Of a stretch of DNA of 64,000 nt, positions 48,412 to 56,393 are shown piece by piece. Numbering within the stretch: the stretch's first letter is position 1; each line of letters starts with the position of its first letter. Source of the stretch: an uncultured Clostridia bacterium (GTDB taxonomy: Bacteria > Bacillota > Clostridia > Christensenellales > Borkfalkiaceae); assembly GCA_947053545.1 (NCBI GenBank), contig CAMRSY010000008.1:1-64000 (forward strand), given 5' to 3'. The position numbers were made by a program, and so were the translations under genes. The notes below the pieces were generated by a model, which saw nothing but the letters and a program-made list of their open reading frames with translations, ran no database searches and was not told the origin of the DNA.

Positions 48412-49395
48412 TTACTTTGCCTGTACAAGATGAACGGCAAAGCCGCCGAACTGGTCTTTAAGGTAAGCAACCGTTAAATTACCCGCCTTATCGAATTTGT
48501 ACGAACTTTCGTCGCACTCGAAACCGCGCTGCTTCAACTGGTATACGGCGCGCTTAACCGAATTGGTTGCAACGGCAATGTGCCCCATATCGCCCTTAAA
48601 CGGCGATTTCATACATTCCACGTACGTAGAAGCGAATACCGAACTGTTGCCAACTTTCTTTTCGAAACCGAAAGCGGTATCGAATTTGCCGGCAACCGCT
48701 TCCGCCTCGTCGGGATTTGCGCAGTTGATGCCCACGTGCACCATTTTAAAGCCAAGCATTCTGTCTATCGCCTCTTTGCAAAGCGCGGTTATTCCAACCC
48801 AGTTTTCCTCGTCAAGCATTTTAGAGGGCACTATCCAGCTTCCGCCGCAACATACAATTTTATTGTATGCCAGATAAGTATTAAGGTTGTCCGCCGTGAC
48901 GCCCCCCGTAGGCATAAAGCGCATTGTGGTATAAGGCCCGCAAACAGATTTTATATATGGCAGACCGCCCGCCTGCTCCGCGGGGAAAAATTTGGCAAAA
49001 TCCAAACCGAGTTCCAGCGCCTGCTCAATCTCACTTGCCGAAGAAAGCCCCGGCGCGAAAGGTATGCCCTTATCGAGACAGTGTTTTACAACTTTGGGAT
49101 TAAGCCCGGGAGCCACGCAGAATTTTGCACCCGCTTTATAGGCCGCGTCCGCCTGCTCGCAGGTTAAAACGGTACCCGCGCCGACAAGCATGTCGGGGTA
49201 AGCTTTCGTCATGCGGGCGATAACCTCGTCGGCGCCCTTCGCGCGGAAAGTTACCTCGGCGCAGTTAATACCGCCGTCCCTTAAAGCCTTGGCGAGTTTT
49301 TCCGCATTTTCAACTTTATCAAGTTTTATTACGGGCACAATGCCTACGTTGCCTAAACTTTCGACAAGTTCGTCAAGTTTCTGTTTAATTGTCAT
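48412..49395 (-). CDS. eda: KDPG aldolase fused to a VOC/glyoxalase-like domain
   Basis: 327 residues. Residues 1-215 are a full class I KDPG/KHG aldolase with Glu47 (AEVTFRAK), Schiff-base Lys135 (FAKFFPAE), VGAGTVLTCEQ and FMPTGGVT. Residues about 217-327 add one VOC domain: KMVHVGINCANPDEAE (His220), STYVECM (Glu260), GHIAVATNSV (His272) and FAVHLVQAK (His322), which could form a metal site with His in the usual last Glu position. The domain role is unknown; control of aldolase activity or handling of a related keto acid are options. First gene of the hexuronate operon. A stand-alone aldolase is at 14450. Confidence 0.9.
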   Translation of the reverse strand: MTIKQKLDELVESLGNVGIVPVIKLDKVENAEKLAKALRDGGINCAEVTFRAKGADEVIARMTKAYPDMLVGAGTVLTCEQADAAYKAGAKFCVAPGLNPKVVKHCLDKGIPFAPGLSSASEIEQALELGLDFAKFFPAEQAGGLPYIKSVCGPYTTMRFMPTGGVTADNLNTYLAYNKIVCCGGSWIVPSKMLDEENWVGITALCKEAIDRMLGFKMVHVGINCANPDEAEAVAGKFDTAFGFEKKVGNSSVFASTYVECMKSPFKGDMGHIAVATNSVKRAVYQLKQRGFECDESSYKFDKAGNLTVAYLKDQFGGFAVHLVQAK

Positions 49396-49583
49396 ATAAA
49401 ATATTTTCTCCTATCCGCGCGCATTATGCGCACATATTCGTACACAGTAAATTATAAATGTTTGCCTTTACAAAGTACATATATAAAACGGATATATTCA
49501 TATATTTTTAAGACATTGCGGCGGTCGGCGCGAAAAAGCGCAAATTTCTACCGGATAGCTGTAAAAAATACAGTTGTACGACA
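49396..49583. other. Divergent non-coding region with weak promoter for the hexuronate operon
   Basis: A minus-strand TATAAT (49451-49456) lies about 55 bp before the Eda-VOC start, but the matching -35 (TGTACT at 17 bp) is poor. It is AT-rich. No gene. Confidence 0.45.
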
Positions 49584-49612
49584 TTGACCGCACCGAGGAA
49601 ATATTATATAAT
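49584..49612 (+). promoter_or_regulatory. Promoter of the SPFH-protein gene
   Basis: TTGACC (49584-49589), 17 bases, TATAAT (49607-49612). Confidence 0.85.
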
Positions 49613-49680
49613 TTATTGCGTAGGCAAAAGCGGAACGCAGGCGCGGAACGCTTGATAAAAATTTAAAGGAGTTTTAATTT

Positions 49681-50781
49681 ATGGCTATAGGAATTATTTT
49701 GGGTTTTATATTTGCGCTTGCCACTGTGGGTTGCATAGTTGCTTCGGTTTGCCTGATTGCAGGCAGACGTCCCTTTGCCGCCGTAGGCAAAAGAAGGGTA
49801 ACTAAACGCCCCCTTGCGGGCGGCGTGACAGCGGGCGCCGCGTTTGTAAGCTTTCTGCTGTTTTTCTTTATACCTTTCAGCTTTCACACCGTTCAGGCGG
49901 GCGAAGTAGCGGTTGTTAAACATTTGGGCGAAGCGCGCGCCGTGCGCACGGCAGGCACGTATTTCGATTTCTGGATAACCGAATCGTATAAAAAGTACGA
50001 CTCGAAGGTGCAAAACCTTAATATAAACGCCAATACATATTCGAAAGACGGTCAGTCGATGAATATTCTTATAAACGTACAGTACCAGATGGACACAACC
50101 AGAGCGCTGGACATCGAAAACAATTACGGAAGCCTTGACGCGCTTTCGACTAAGATTCAAAGCGTAACCGAGGGCAGAGCGAAATCGGTTCTTGCAAACT
50201 CTTCCGCAATGGAAATAATAGAAAACCGCGCCACAATAACTATGGACGTGGAAGCAGACGTTAAAGCGGCGATAGACAAGGGATATTACGCTTACATAAA
50301 TACCGTAGTGCTTACAAATATCGACTTTACCGACGCATTTGAAAAGACGGTTGAAGACAAAATGATTGCCGAGCAGGAAAAACTGAAGGCGCAGTACGAA
50401 AAAGAAACCGCTATTATTAATGCCGAAAAGGAATTTGAGGTTGCAAAAAAACAGGCGGAAGCAAAAATAGAGGTTGCAAAGGCCGACGCCGAAGCGCAGA
50501 AGCTGATTGCCTCGGCGGAAGCGTACGCTACAAAGATAAAAATTGTTGAACTTGCACGTTCGATGGGTTATAACGTAACCGAAACAACCGATACGGACAA
50601 CAATCCCTTATACGAAATCGAATGGGGTACGGGCACCGAAGCAGAAGCGAGCAAAAAGCTTTTGATAGAGTATTTGAAATACCTGGAATACCTTGCAAAA
50701 TGGAACGGCAAACTGCCCGACGTGGTTGCCGACGGAACGTCGGTAATGTTCCCGATATCACCTTCCGAACCCGGCGTCTGA
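49681..50781 (+). CDS. SPFH/Band-7 domain membrane protein
   Basis: 366 residues. Two N-terminal TM helices (about 3-27 and 50-68) flank a basic loop; the SPFH domain follows (about 70-230; GEVAVVKHLGEARAVRTAG, NINANTYSKDGQSMNILINVQYQM, VLTNIDFTDAFEKTVEDK). Next comes an Ala/Glu/Lys coiled coil (about 230-285; QEKLKAQYEKETAIINAEKE). Prohibitin/HflK-like scaffold of membrane microdomains or protease control; its partner is not evident. AAAGGAG precedes the ATG. Single gene, with promoter and a strong terminator. Confidence 0.9.
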   Translation: MAIGIILGFIFALATVGCIVASVCLIAGRRPFAAVGKRRVTKRPLAGGVTAGAAFVSFLLFFFIPFSFHTVQAGEVAVVKHLGEARAVRTAGTYFDFWITESYKKYDSKVQNLNINANTYSKDGQSMNILINVQYQMDTTRALDIENNYGSLDALSTKIQSVTEGRAKSVLANSSAMEIIENRATITMDVEADVKAAIDKGYYAYINTVVLTNIDFTDAFEKTVEDKMIAEQEKLKAQYEKETAIINAEKEFEVAKKQAEAKIEVAKADAEAQKLIASAEAYATKIKIVELARSMGYNVTETTDTDNNPLYEIEWGTGTEAEASKKLLIEYLKYLEYLAKWNGKLPDVVADGTSVMFPISPSEPGV

Positions 50782-50820
50782 TGAAAAAGACACTTAAAAA
50801 TATAAAGTTATTTTAAAAAT

Positions 50821-50862
50821 AGCCCCGCGCGGCATTTGCCGCGCGGGGCTTTAACTTTTATT
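50821..50862. terminator. Terminator between the SPFH and ribU genes
   Basis: AGCCCCGCGCGGCA/TGCCGCGCGGGGCT is a perfect stem, followed on the plus strand by TTAACTTTTATT. It can serve both convergent genes. Confidence 0.87.
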
Positions 50863-50877
50863 CTTATATTAATAATG

Positions 50878-51642
50878 TTATCTGGTTAAAAAATATCTTA
50901 ACAGCACTCCCGCCACAAGCAGCAAAAGGATAGCCGCGACTATGCAAATTGCAATAATAGTACGCTTTTTGCTTTTTGCCGCGTCTTCACCTTCGGACGG
51001 CGCGGGCTCAAGCTTTTCCCCAAGCTTGTTTATAACGCGCGATATATGCTTATATACAGGCAACGTTACGGCAACGGCTATCAGGCAGCGCATAAGATTA
51101 AAGGGCAAAACCGAACATAATATGTAAAATACATAGAAAGTTTTTTCGTTGCACTTTTCTCCGAAAAGCGCCTGCATTGTACCTACCAGCGGCTTCCAGC
51201 TGCCGTGGAAAAAAAGCTGTCTGTAAAAGGGAATAAGCACCAGCCAGTTTGCAAGCATACTCACTAAAGTAGAGCAAGCGGTTCCCACCGCCATTGCGGC
51301 AAGCGCGCCTTTAAATGTGCGCTTTTTTTTGTAAATTAAACCCGCGGGCACCACAAACGCCACGCCTATAAGAAGGTCGGCAAGTTCGCCCACAAACACG
51401 GTTGACGTTCCCTTTATAATAAGTTTTATCAATATTTTTACAAAAACGATTATTGTGCCCGAAACGGGTCCAAGCGCAAACGTACCGATTAACGCGGGGA
51501 TATCCGAAAAGTTAAGCTCGAGCCAGCCGGGAAACGCCGCAGCAATGGGGAAGCCGAATACGTACAAAATGCCGGCCAGCGTTGAAAACATAGCTATTAC
51601 GGCAATACGCGTAGAGTTGAAATAGGTTCGTGTTTTTTCCAT
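50878..51642 (-). CDS. ribU: ECF transporter S component, riboflavin-type
   Basis: 254 residues. Six TM helices: IAVIAMFSTLAGILYVFGFPIAA opens the S-component fold, then ELNFSDIPALIGTFALGPVSGTII, the RibU-type block that lines the flavin site. AAGGAG precedes the ATG. A FMN riboswitch with terminator lies upstream (51692-51888), which assigns riboflavin uptake with good confidence. The C-terminal extension (about 200-254; basic/acidic and a final TM helix) is longer than in most RibU proteins. The shared ECF ATPase/T module is not in the window. Confidence 0.92.
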   Translation of the reverse strand: MEKTRTYFNSTRIAVIAMFSTLAGILYVFGFPIAAAFPGWLELNFSDIPALIGTFALGPVSGTIIVFVKILIKLIIKGTSTVFVGELADLLIGVAFVVPAGLIYKKKRTFKGALAAMAVGTACSTLVSMLANWLVLIPFYRQLFFHGSWKPLVGTMQALFGEKCNEKTFYVFYILCSVLPFNLMRCLIAVAVTLPVYKHISRVINKLGEKLEPAPSEGEDAAKSKKRTIIAICIVAAILLLLVAGVLLRYFLTR

Positions 51643-51691
51643 AAAAAGAACTCCTTAAAAATTTTTTTAAAGTTGTTCTTTGCATTAAAAA

Positions 51692-51713
51692 CGCCCCGAA
51701 AAATTTTCGGGGC
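51692..51713 (-). terminator. Riboswitch-controlled terminator
   Basis: GCCCCGAAAA/TTTTCGGGGC directly followed on the minus strand by GTTTTT, between the FMN aptamer and ribU: the expression platform, stopping transcription when FMN is bound. Confidence 0.9.
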
Positions 51714-51762
51714 CTAATAATCTTTTTGCCGCAACAGCGCGGAATGCGCCTGATACGCCGCA

Positions 51763-51888
51763 ATTCTTTTACCATCCGGACTTTAACCGTCGGTTTCGGA
51801 ATTTCACCGAATCGGGTACGCGCCGACAAGGCGCGCACTTAGCGGACTTTAACCGCCGGTGGGGAATTTCACCCCGCCCCAAAGAATA
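51763..51888 (-). promoter_or_regulatory. FMN riboswitch aptamer (RFN element)
   Basis: On the minus strand the conserved parts appear in order: TCTTTGGGGCGGGGTGAAA, CCCCACCGGCGGT, the GTCCGC block, GATTCGGTGAAATTCCG, CCGACGGTTAAAGTCCGG and the closing AAAGAA. This is the six-helix RFN element. It is placed before ribU and is followed by a terminator. Confidence 0.95.
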
Positions 51889-52099
51889 ACTTTAAATTTG
51901 TAGTTACATTATATGCCGCAATATTGCGTATGTCAAGCTTATAAACACATATATTACATTGATTTAATTTGGGAAATATTAAATTAATTTCTTTAAAAGC
52001 ACTACTAAAATATATTCCGAACGCAGCTTTATTTAAGAAAAAATATCGGTGAAAATTACCGTCCTCAAATTAATTTAATAAATTTAAGCACGTAATTTC
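51889..52099. other. AT-rich gap upstream of the riboswitch
   Basis: Contains the ribU promoter region and the end of the DegV gene's downstream sequence; no gene. Repeats are weak. Confidence 0.5.
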
Positions 52100-52945
52100 T
52101 CACTCGCAAATAAACAGCACCCCAAGCGTATTTTTGCCGCAATGGCTGGTTACTATGCTGCCTGCAACCGTTTCTATTATTTCGTTAAAACAGAAATTGC
52201 TTTCAACAATTCCGCGGGCAAGCGACACAAGCCCTTCGTCCGCCGAGCTGTGAGTAATGAAACAGCGCGTTTTATCGTATGAAGGATACCGTTCTTTCAA
52301 GTCGGCAATATAATTCCGTATGCATCTTTCCATGCCGCCCGCGTATTTCTTTTTGGCGATAAGCTGACCCTGTTCGTTTTCGCATATCATTGGATGCAGT
52401 TTTAAAACTTTGGCGCCCAGAAGCTGCGCCAGCGAGCACCTGCCCCCTTTGTGAAGATAGTCAAGCGCGTCGGGCACGAAAGACGTGTTAACCTTTGCGC
52501 GCAAAGAATTTACGCGGTCAACTATGTCGTCCGCGGGCAAACCTTCTTTTACCAGATCGCACGCCTTTAAAACCAACAGTCCCTGTCCCGTAGAAAGCGC
52601 AAGACTGTCGACGACATAAACTTTTCCGCTGAATTTTTCCGCCGCCACGCACGCCGCCGAATGTGAAGACGACGCCTTGGAAGAAATGTTAAAATGAATA
52701 AGCGCGTCGTAACCTTTTATACTTTCCGTAAAAAAGTTTTCGTACTCTTCCGCAGAGCCAGCCGCAGTTTTTGGTAATTCACCCGTTTCTTTGACAAAAT
52801 CGAATATCTGCCGCGGTTCTAATTCCCCGTCTTTATAACTTTTATCGCCTAAAATTACCGTAAGCGAAAAAATTTCTATACCGTTTTTTTCAATGAGTCC
52901 GCCGCCCAAATCGCAAGTCGAATCGGATGTGATTTTAATTTTCAT
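52100..52945 (-). CDS. DegV-family fatty-acid-binding protein
   Basis: 281 residues. Residues 1-165 form the EDD fold opening KITSDSTCDL; YEGAALIHF-like ligand pocket segments (GYDALIHFNISSKASSS, VVDSLALSTGQGLL) and the C-terminal TSHCGKNTLGVLF are typical. Family members (FakB) bind fatty acids and present them to the FakA kinase; the exact lipid is not predictable. A promoter lies at 52973-53001; GAGCG precedes the ATG. Single gene. Confidence 0.92.
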   Translation of the reverse strand: MKIKITSDSTCDLGGGLIEKNGIEIFSLTVILGDKSYKDGELEPRQIFDFVKETGELPKTAAGSAEEYENFFTESIKGYDALIHFNISSKASSSHSAACVAAEKFSGKVYVVDSLALSTGQGLLVLKACDLVKEGLPADDIVDRVNSLRAKVNTSFVPDALDYLHKGGRCSLAQLLGAKVLKLHPMICENEQGQLIAKKKYAGGMERCIRNYIADLKERYPSYDKTRCFITHSSADEGLVSLARGIVESNFCFNEIIETVAGSIVTSHCGKNTLGVLFICE

Positions 52946-52972
52946 TATAAGCGCTCCTTTGTGCCTTATAAA

Positions 52973-53001
52973 AGTGTATCATTCTGCCTTTAAAAGCACA
53001 A
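52973..53001 (-). promoter_or_regulatory. Probable promoter of the DegV gene
   Basis: On the minus strand: TTGTGC, 17 bases, TACACT. Confidence 0.55.
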
Positions 53002-53124
53002 TGCTTTCGACAAAAATTTCACCCAAACGTCATATTCCCGCATTACAAACATATTTAACGTTTAACTTTCCCTTTAAAGTACGTAAGTATTTTCCGGCTT
53101 TTATATGTAATATTTATAAGAATA

Positions 53125-53151
53125 GCCGCGCGGCAATTTCTGCCGCGCGGC
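53125..53151 (-). terminator. Terminator of glyA
   Basis: GCCGCGCGGCA/TGCCGCGCGGC with loop ATTTC, 22 bp after the glyA stop. Confidence 0.82.
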
Positions 53152-53172
53152 CCGATAAATTTTTATTTATGC

Positions 53173-54423
53173 TTATTTAACGCAGTCCGCGTACAGGGGA
53201 AACGCATTGCACAGCTTTGCAACCTCTTCGGTAACGTGCGCAAACGCCGCCTCCTTCTTTTCGATGATTTGCGCAATAAGTTGCGCGATTTTGCGCGCCT
53301 CGGGCTCTTTCATTCCGCGCGAGGTCATTGCGGGCGTGCCTATTCTTATACCGCTCGTCACGAACGGCTTCTGCGTATCGAAAGGTATCGCGTTTTTATT
53401 GACCGTAATATGCACCTCGTCCAGCATTTTTTCAAGCTCTTTGCCGGTCATGCCTTTATCGGTTAAATTAAGTAAGATAAGGTGGTTGTCCGTACCGCCC
53501 GAAACCATTTTTACACCCAGGTTTGTAAACTCGTCCGCCATTGCCGCCGCGTTTTTAACAATCTGGTTTTGATATTCCTTAAATTCGGGCTGCAACGCTT
53601 CTTTAAAAGCCACCGCTTTAGCCGCTATTATGTGCATTAAAGGTCCGCCCTGTATACCGGGGAAAACAGCTTTGTCAATCGCCTTGCCGAACTCTTCCTT
53701 GCACATAATGACGCCGCCGCGCGGTCCGCGCAGGGTTTTATGCGTGGTAGTAGTTACGAAATCGGCATAAGGCACGGGCGAAGGGTGCAGACCGGCCGCC
53801 ACAAGACCTGCAATGTGCGCTATATCAACCATCATTAAAGCGCCTACCTTGTCGCAGATTTCGCGTATGCGCTTGAAATCGATTACGCGCGGATACGCAC
53901 TGGCGCCCGAAACTATCATTTTTGGCTTGCACTCCAACGCAGTTTTTTCCATTTCGTCGTAGTCGATTACCTGCTTGTCCTCGCTTACGCCGTAAGGAAC
54001 AATATTATAATATTTACCCGAAATGTTTACTGGCGAGCCGTGCGATAAGTGTCCGCCGTGCGCAAGGTTCATACCCATAACCGTATCGCCGGGCTGTAAA
54101 ACGGCAAAGAATACCGCAAGATTTGCGCTGGCGCCCGAATGAGGCTGAACGTTGCAGTACTCGCAACCGAAAATTTTCTTTAAACGGTCGCGCGCCAAAT
54201 CCTCGGCGATATCCACAAACTGACAGCCGCCGTAATAGCGGTGCGCGGGATAGCCTTCGGCATACTTGTTGGTAAGATGACTGCCCGCCGCAGCCAAAAC
54301 CGCGGGAGAAACGAAATTTTCGCTGGCAATCAGTTCGATATTGCCCTGCTGACGGGCAAGTTCAAGTTTCAAAGCCTCGGCAACTTCGGGGTCGGTTTGT
54401 GCGATAAGTGAAATATCAATCAT
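53173..54423 (-). CDS. glyA: Serine hydroxymethyltransferase
   Basis: 416 residues, the standard length. Fold-type I PLP enzyme: [15 protein letters not shown] (substrate/folate site), [35 protein letters not shown] (PLP-binding Asp and His) and the Schiff-base lysine in [15 protein letters not shown] (about Lys228). It interconverts serine and glycine with tetrahydrofolate. An AGCT-rich leader without a clear Shine-Dalgarno beyond GGAGC precedes the ATG. Not linked to pectin use; single-gene unit with terminator. Confidence 0.98.
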   Translation of the reverse strand: MIDISLIAQTDPEVAEALKLELARQQGNIELIASENFVSPAVLAAAGSHLTNKYAEGYPAHRYYGGCQFVDIAEDLARDRLKKIFGCEYCNVQPHSGASANLAVFFAVLQPGDTVMGMNLAHGGHLSHGSPVNISGKYYNIVPYGVSEDKQVIDYDEMEKTALECKPKMIVSGASAYPRVIDFKRIREICDKVGALMMVDIAHIAGLVAAGLHPSPVPYADFVTTTTHKTLRGPRGGVIMCKEEFGKAIDKAVFPGIQGGPLMHIIAAKAVAFKEALQPEFKEYQNQIVKNAAAMADEFTNLGVKMVSGGTDNHLILLNLTDKGMTGKELEKMLDEVHITVNKNAIPFDTQKPFVTSGIRIGTPAMTSRGMKEPEARKIAQLIAQIIEKKEAAFAHVTEEVAKLCNAFPLYADCVK

Positions 54424-54692
54424 AATAAGCTCCGTAAAAATTTATAATTATGCAGTAATTGTAACATATAATTTAAAAATATACAAATAATTGAATAAAC
54501 AAATTAAGCGCGCCACGGAAAAATTTAGCATATGCATAGTCAATTTATCAATTTTGCGCTTATATTTTTAAAATTCTTAATCGCTTTAACCGTTTGCGCT
54601 GTTAACGCGGCGGAAATCCGCCGCGCCCTCCGTTTTGCCGTGATTAAGTTTGGTTACCAGAACAAATAATTAAAGGACTTGCCCGCAGCGGC
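54424..54692. other. Non-coding gap with hairpin at 54606-54625
   Basis: The perfect short stem CGCGGCGGA/TCCGCCGCG (54606-54625) lies downstream of kduD and is its likely terminator. The part near glyA is AT-rich and has TAATTGTAACATATAAT (core TGTnACA, a weak relative of the operator at 45129). No gene. Confidence 0.5.
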
Positions 54693-55448
54693 TCACCGCC
54701 CAAGCCAGCCGCCGTCTACCGCCAAAGTGAAACCGTTTACATAATCGCTTGCCGCGCTTGCAAGATACACCGCCGCGCCCTCTAAATCGGCGGGCGTGCC
54801 CCACCTGCCCGCAGGAATACGCGAAAGTATATCGGCACTGCGCTCGCCGTCCTGCCTAAGCTGTTCGGTATTGTTTGTAGCCATATAGCCGGGAGCGATT
54901 GCGTTTACGTTTATGCCGTACTTTGCCCACTCGTTGGAAAGGGACATAGTAATTCCCTTTATTGCAGACTTTGAAGCTGTGTAAGAAGGTACGCGTATGC
55001 CTCCCTGATAGGAAAGCATAGAGGCTATATTTATTATTTTGCCGCCTCCTCCCTGTTTGATAAACTGTTTTGCAACAGCCTGCGTTAAAAAGAAAACGGT
55101 TTTCAGGTTTACGTTAATAACGCCGTCCCAGTTTTCTTCGGAAAATTCGATGCTGTCCTGCCTTTTGATTATACCCGCGTTGTTAACAAGGATATCTACC
55201 CTGCCGAATTTTGAAAGAGTTTTTTCAATTACCTCGGGTATCACGCCCGTCGTAGACAAATCGGCCAGTACGTTATAAAAATTTTCGCCGCCTATAAGCT
55301 GTTCGGTTTCGGTCGACGGCCTGCGCGACACGCCTACGACCTTTGCGCCCGCCTCGGCATAAGCTTTGCAAATTCCCTGCCCCAACCCCGTGTTGGAACC
55401 TGTAACTATCGCCACTTTGCCTTTAAGGCTAAACTTATCCAGTATCAT
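54693..55448 (-). CDS. kduD: 2-deoxy-D-gluconate/2,5-diketo-3-deoxygluconate dehydrogenase (SDR)
   Basis: 251 residues, short-chain dehydrogenase. The cofactor motif TGSNTGLGQG (about 17-26), VNNAGI, catalytic Ser in NIASMLSYQGG, and YTASK with Tyr/Lys. FSLKGKVAIVTGSNTGLG and KRQDSIEFSEENWDGVINVNLK are hallmarks of KduD. It reduces 2,5-diketo-3-deoxygluconate (made by KduI) to KDG with NADH. GGGGGA precedes the ATG. It lies apart from the other hexuronate genes, between glyA and the deacetylase. Confidence 0.95.
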   Translation of the reverse strand: MILDKFSLKGKVAIVTGSNTGLGQGICKAYAEAGAKVVGVSRRPSTETEQLIGGENFYNVLADLSTTGVIPEVIEKTLSKFGRVDILVNNAGIIKRQDSIEFSEENWDGVINVNLKTVFFLTQAVAKQFIKQGGGGKIINIASMLSYQGGIRVPSYTASKSAIKGITMSLSNEWAKYGINVNAIAPGYMATNNTEQLRQDGERSADILSRIPAGRWGTPADLEGAAVYLASAASDYVNGFTLAVDGGWLGR

Positions 55449-55484
55449 AAAATCCCCCGACGCTTTTTTATAAGTATAACAAAG

Positions 55485-55506
55485 CCCCCTTGAATTTTCA
55501 AGGGGG
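55485..55506 (-). terminator. Terminator of the deacetylase gene
   Basis: CCCCCTTGAA/TTCAAGGGGG with a very short loop, 11 bp after the stop. Confidence 0.78.
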
Positions 55507-55516
55507 TTAAATAAAT

Positions 55517-56371
55517 TTATTTGTCGAATTCCACTGTCTTACCCGCGGGTATTTCATAAGTTGTTCCGCGTATTTCAAGCCATACGCAAAGCGCGGAAGG
55601 ATTATACACCCGCTCGCCGTCAAGCGAGAACACAAGGCGGTTGTAAGCTTGAACGTAGTCGTATATTTCTATGTTGGTGGCAAACCATATTTCGGCGGCG
55701 CTTTCGGCGGCGCGCCTGCCTAAATTTTCAATAACATCCCAGTTGCCGTTATCTTCAAATTCGAAAGAATGCCCCCAGACGTAAAACAACCAGGGCTCGC
55801 GGTGTTTAAAATGGTTTAAAGGCGAATCGCCGAAAAACTTACCGGAAAGCTGCTCCAGCTCTTTTTCCGTATGTTTACAGGTGGGATTGAGTTCCAGCCA
55901 GTCGGAAGGAATTTCAAACGAGTAAGAAGAATTGGTAGTGCGCGCATATGCCACTCCGCAATCCTTTAAAATGCGTTTGATATCCGTATTATATCCGCCG
56001 TAAGCATATGCCAGTCCTCGGACGATACAGCCGAATTTTTCTTCAAGATAGGCACGGTTGTCCACCGTTTCTTTTAACGCTTCGCAAAGCGGAACCTTGT
56101 CCATAAAAATATGGCGCGCGCCGTGCAAAGCTATCTCCTGCCCGCTATTATAAAACGCTTCGAAGGTTTCATCTTCGTTCATTCTGCCGTGCCAGTTTTC
56201 ACAGTCGAAAAGTTTCGAGTTAAGGTTAAATGCACCTTTTAAACCGTAGGCGCCGAATATACTTAAAAGGCGCTTGTCCGCCTTAACTCCGTCGTCGTAT
56301 GAAAAGGTTAAGGCTTTTGCTTTCCCCTTCGGAAAACGCATATATTTTTCTTCGAACATCTGCCTGAACAT
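55517..56371 (-). CDS. Polysaccharide deacetylase-family (CE4/NodB-like) protein
   Basis: 284 residues from ATG 56371 with GGGGG(T)AA nearby; the longer reading overlaps the MATE gene stop. NodB-type barrel: ALTFSYDDGVKADKR carries the metal/base Asp-Asp (motif 1), and EIALHGARH the His-x-x-x-His metal pair (motif 2); RGLAYAYGGYN and WVYAR-type later motifs follow. No signal peptide, unlike most peptidoglycan deacetylases, so the substrate is likely a soluble or cytosolic glycan. A jelly-roll-like C-terminus (about 230-284) follows. Downstream of the MATE gene by about 22 bp. Confidence 0.82.
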   Translation of the reverse strand: MFRQMFEEKYMRFPKGKAKALTFSYDDGVKADKRLLSIFGAYGLKGAFNLNSKLFDCENWHGRMNEDETFEAFYNSGQEIALHGARHIFMDKVPLCEALKETVDNRAYLEEKFGCIVRGLAYAYGGYNTDIKRILKDCGVAYARTTNSSYSFEIPSDWLELNPTCKHTEKELEQLSGKFFGDSPLNHFKHREPWLFYVWGHSFEFEDNGNWDVIENLGRRAAESAAEIWFATNIEIYDYVQAYNRLVFSLDGERVYNPSALCVWLEIRGTTYEIPAGKTVEFDK

Positions 56372-56393
56372 AAAATTACCCCCGTAATATGCC

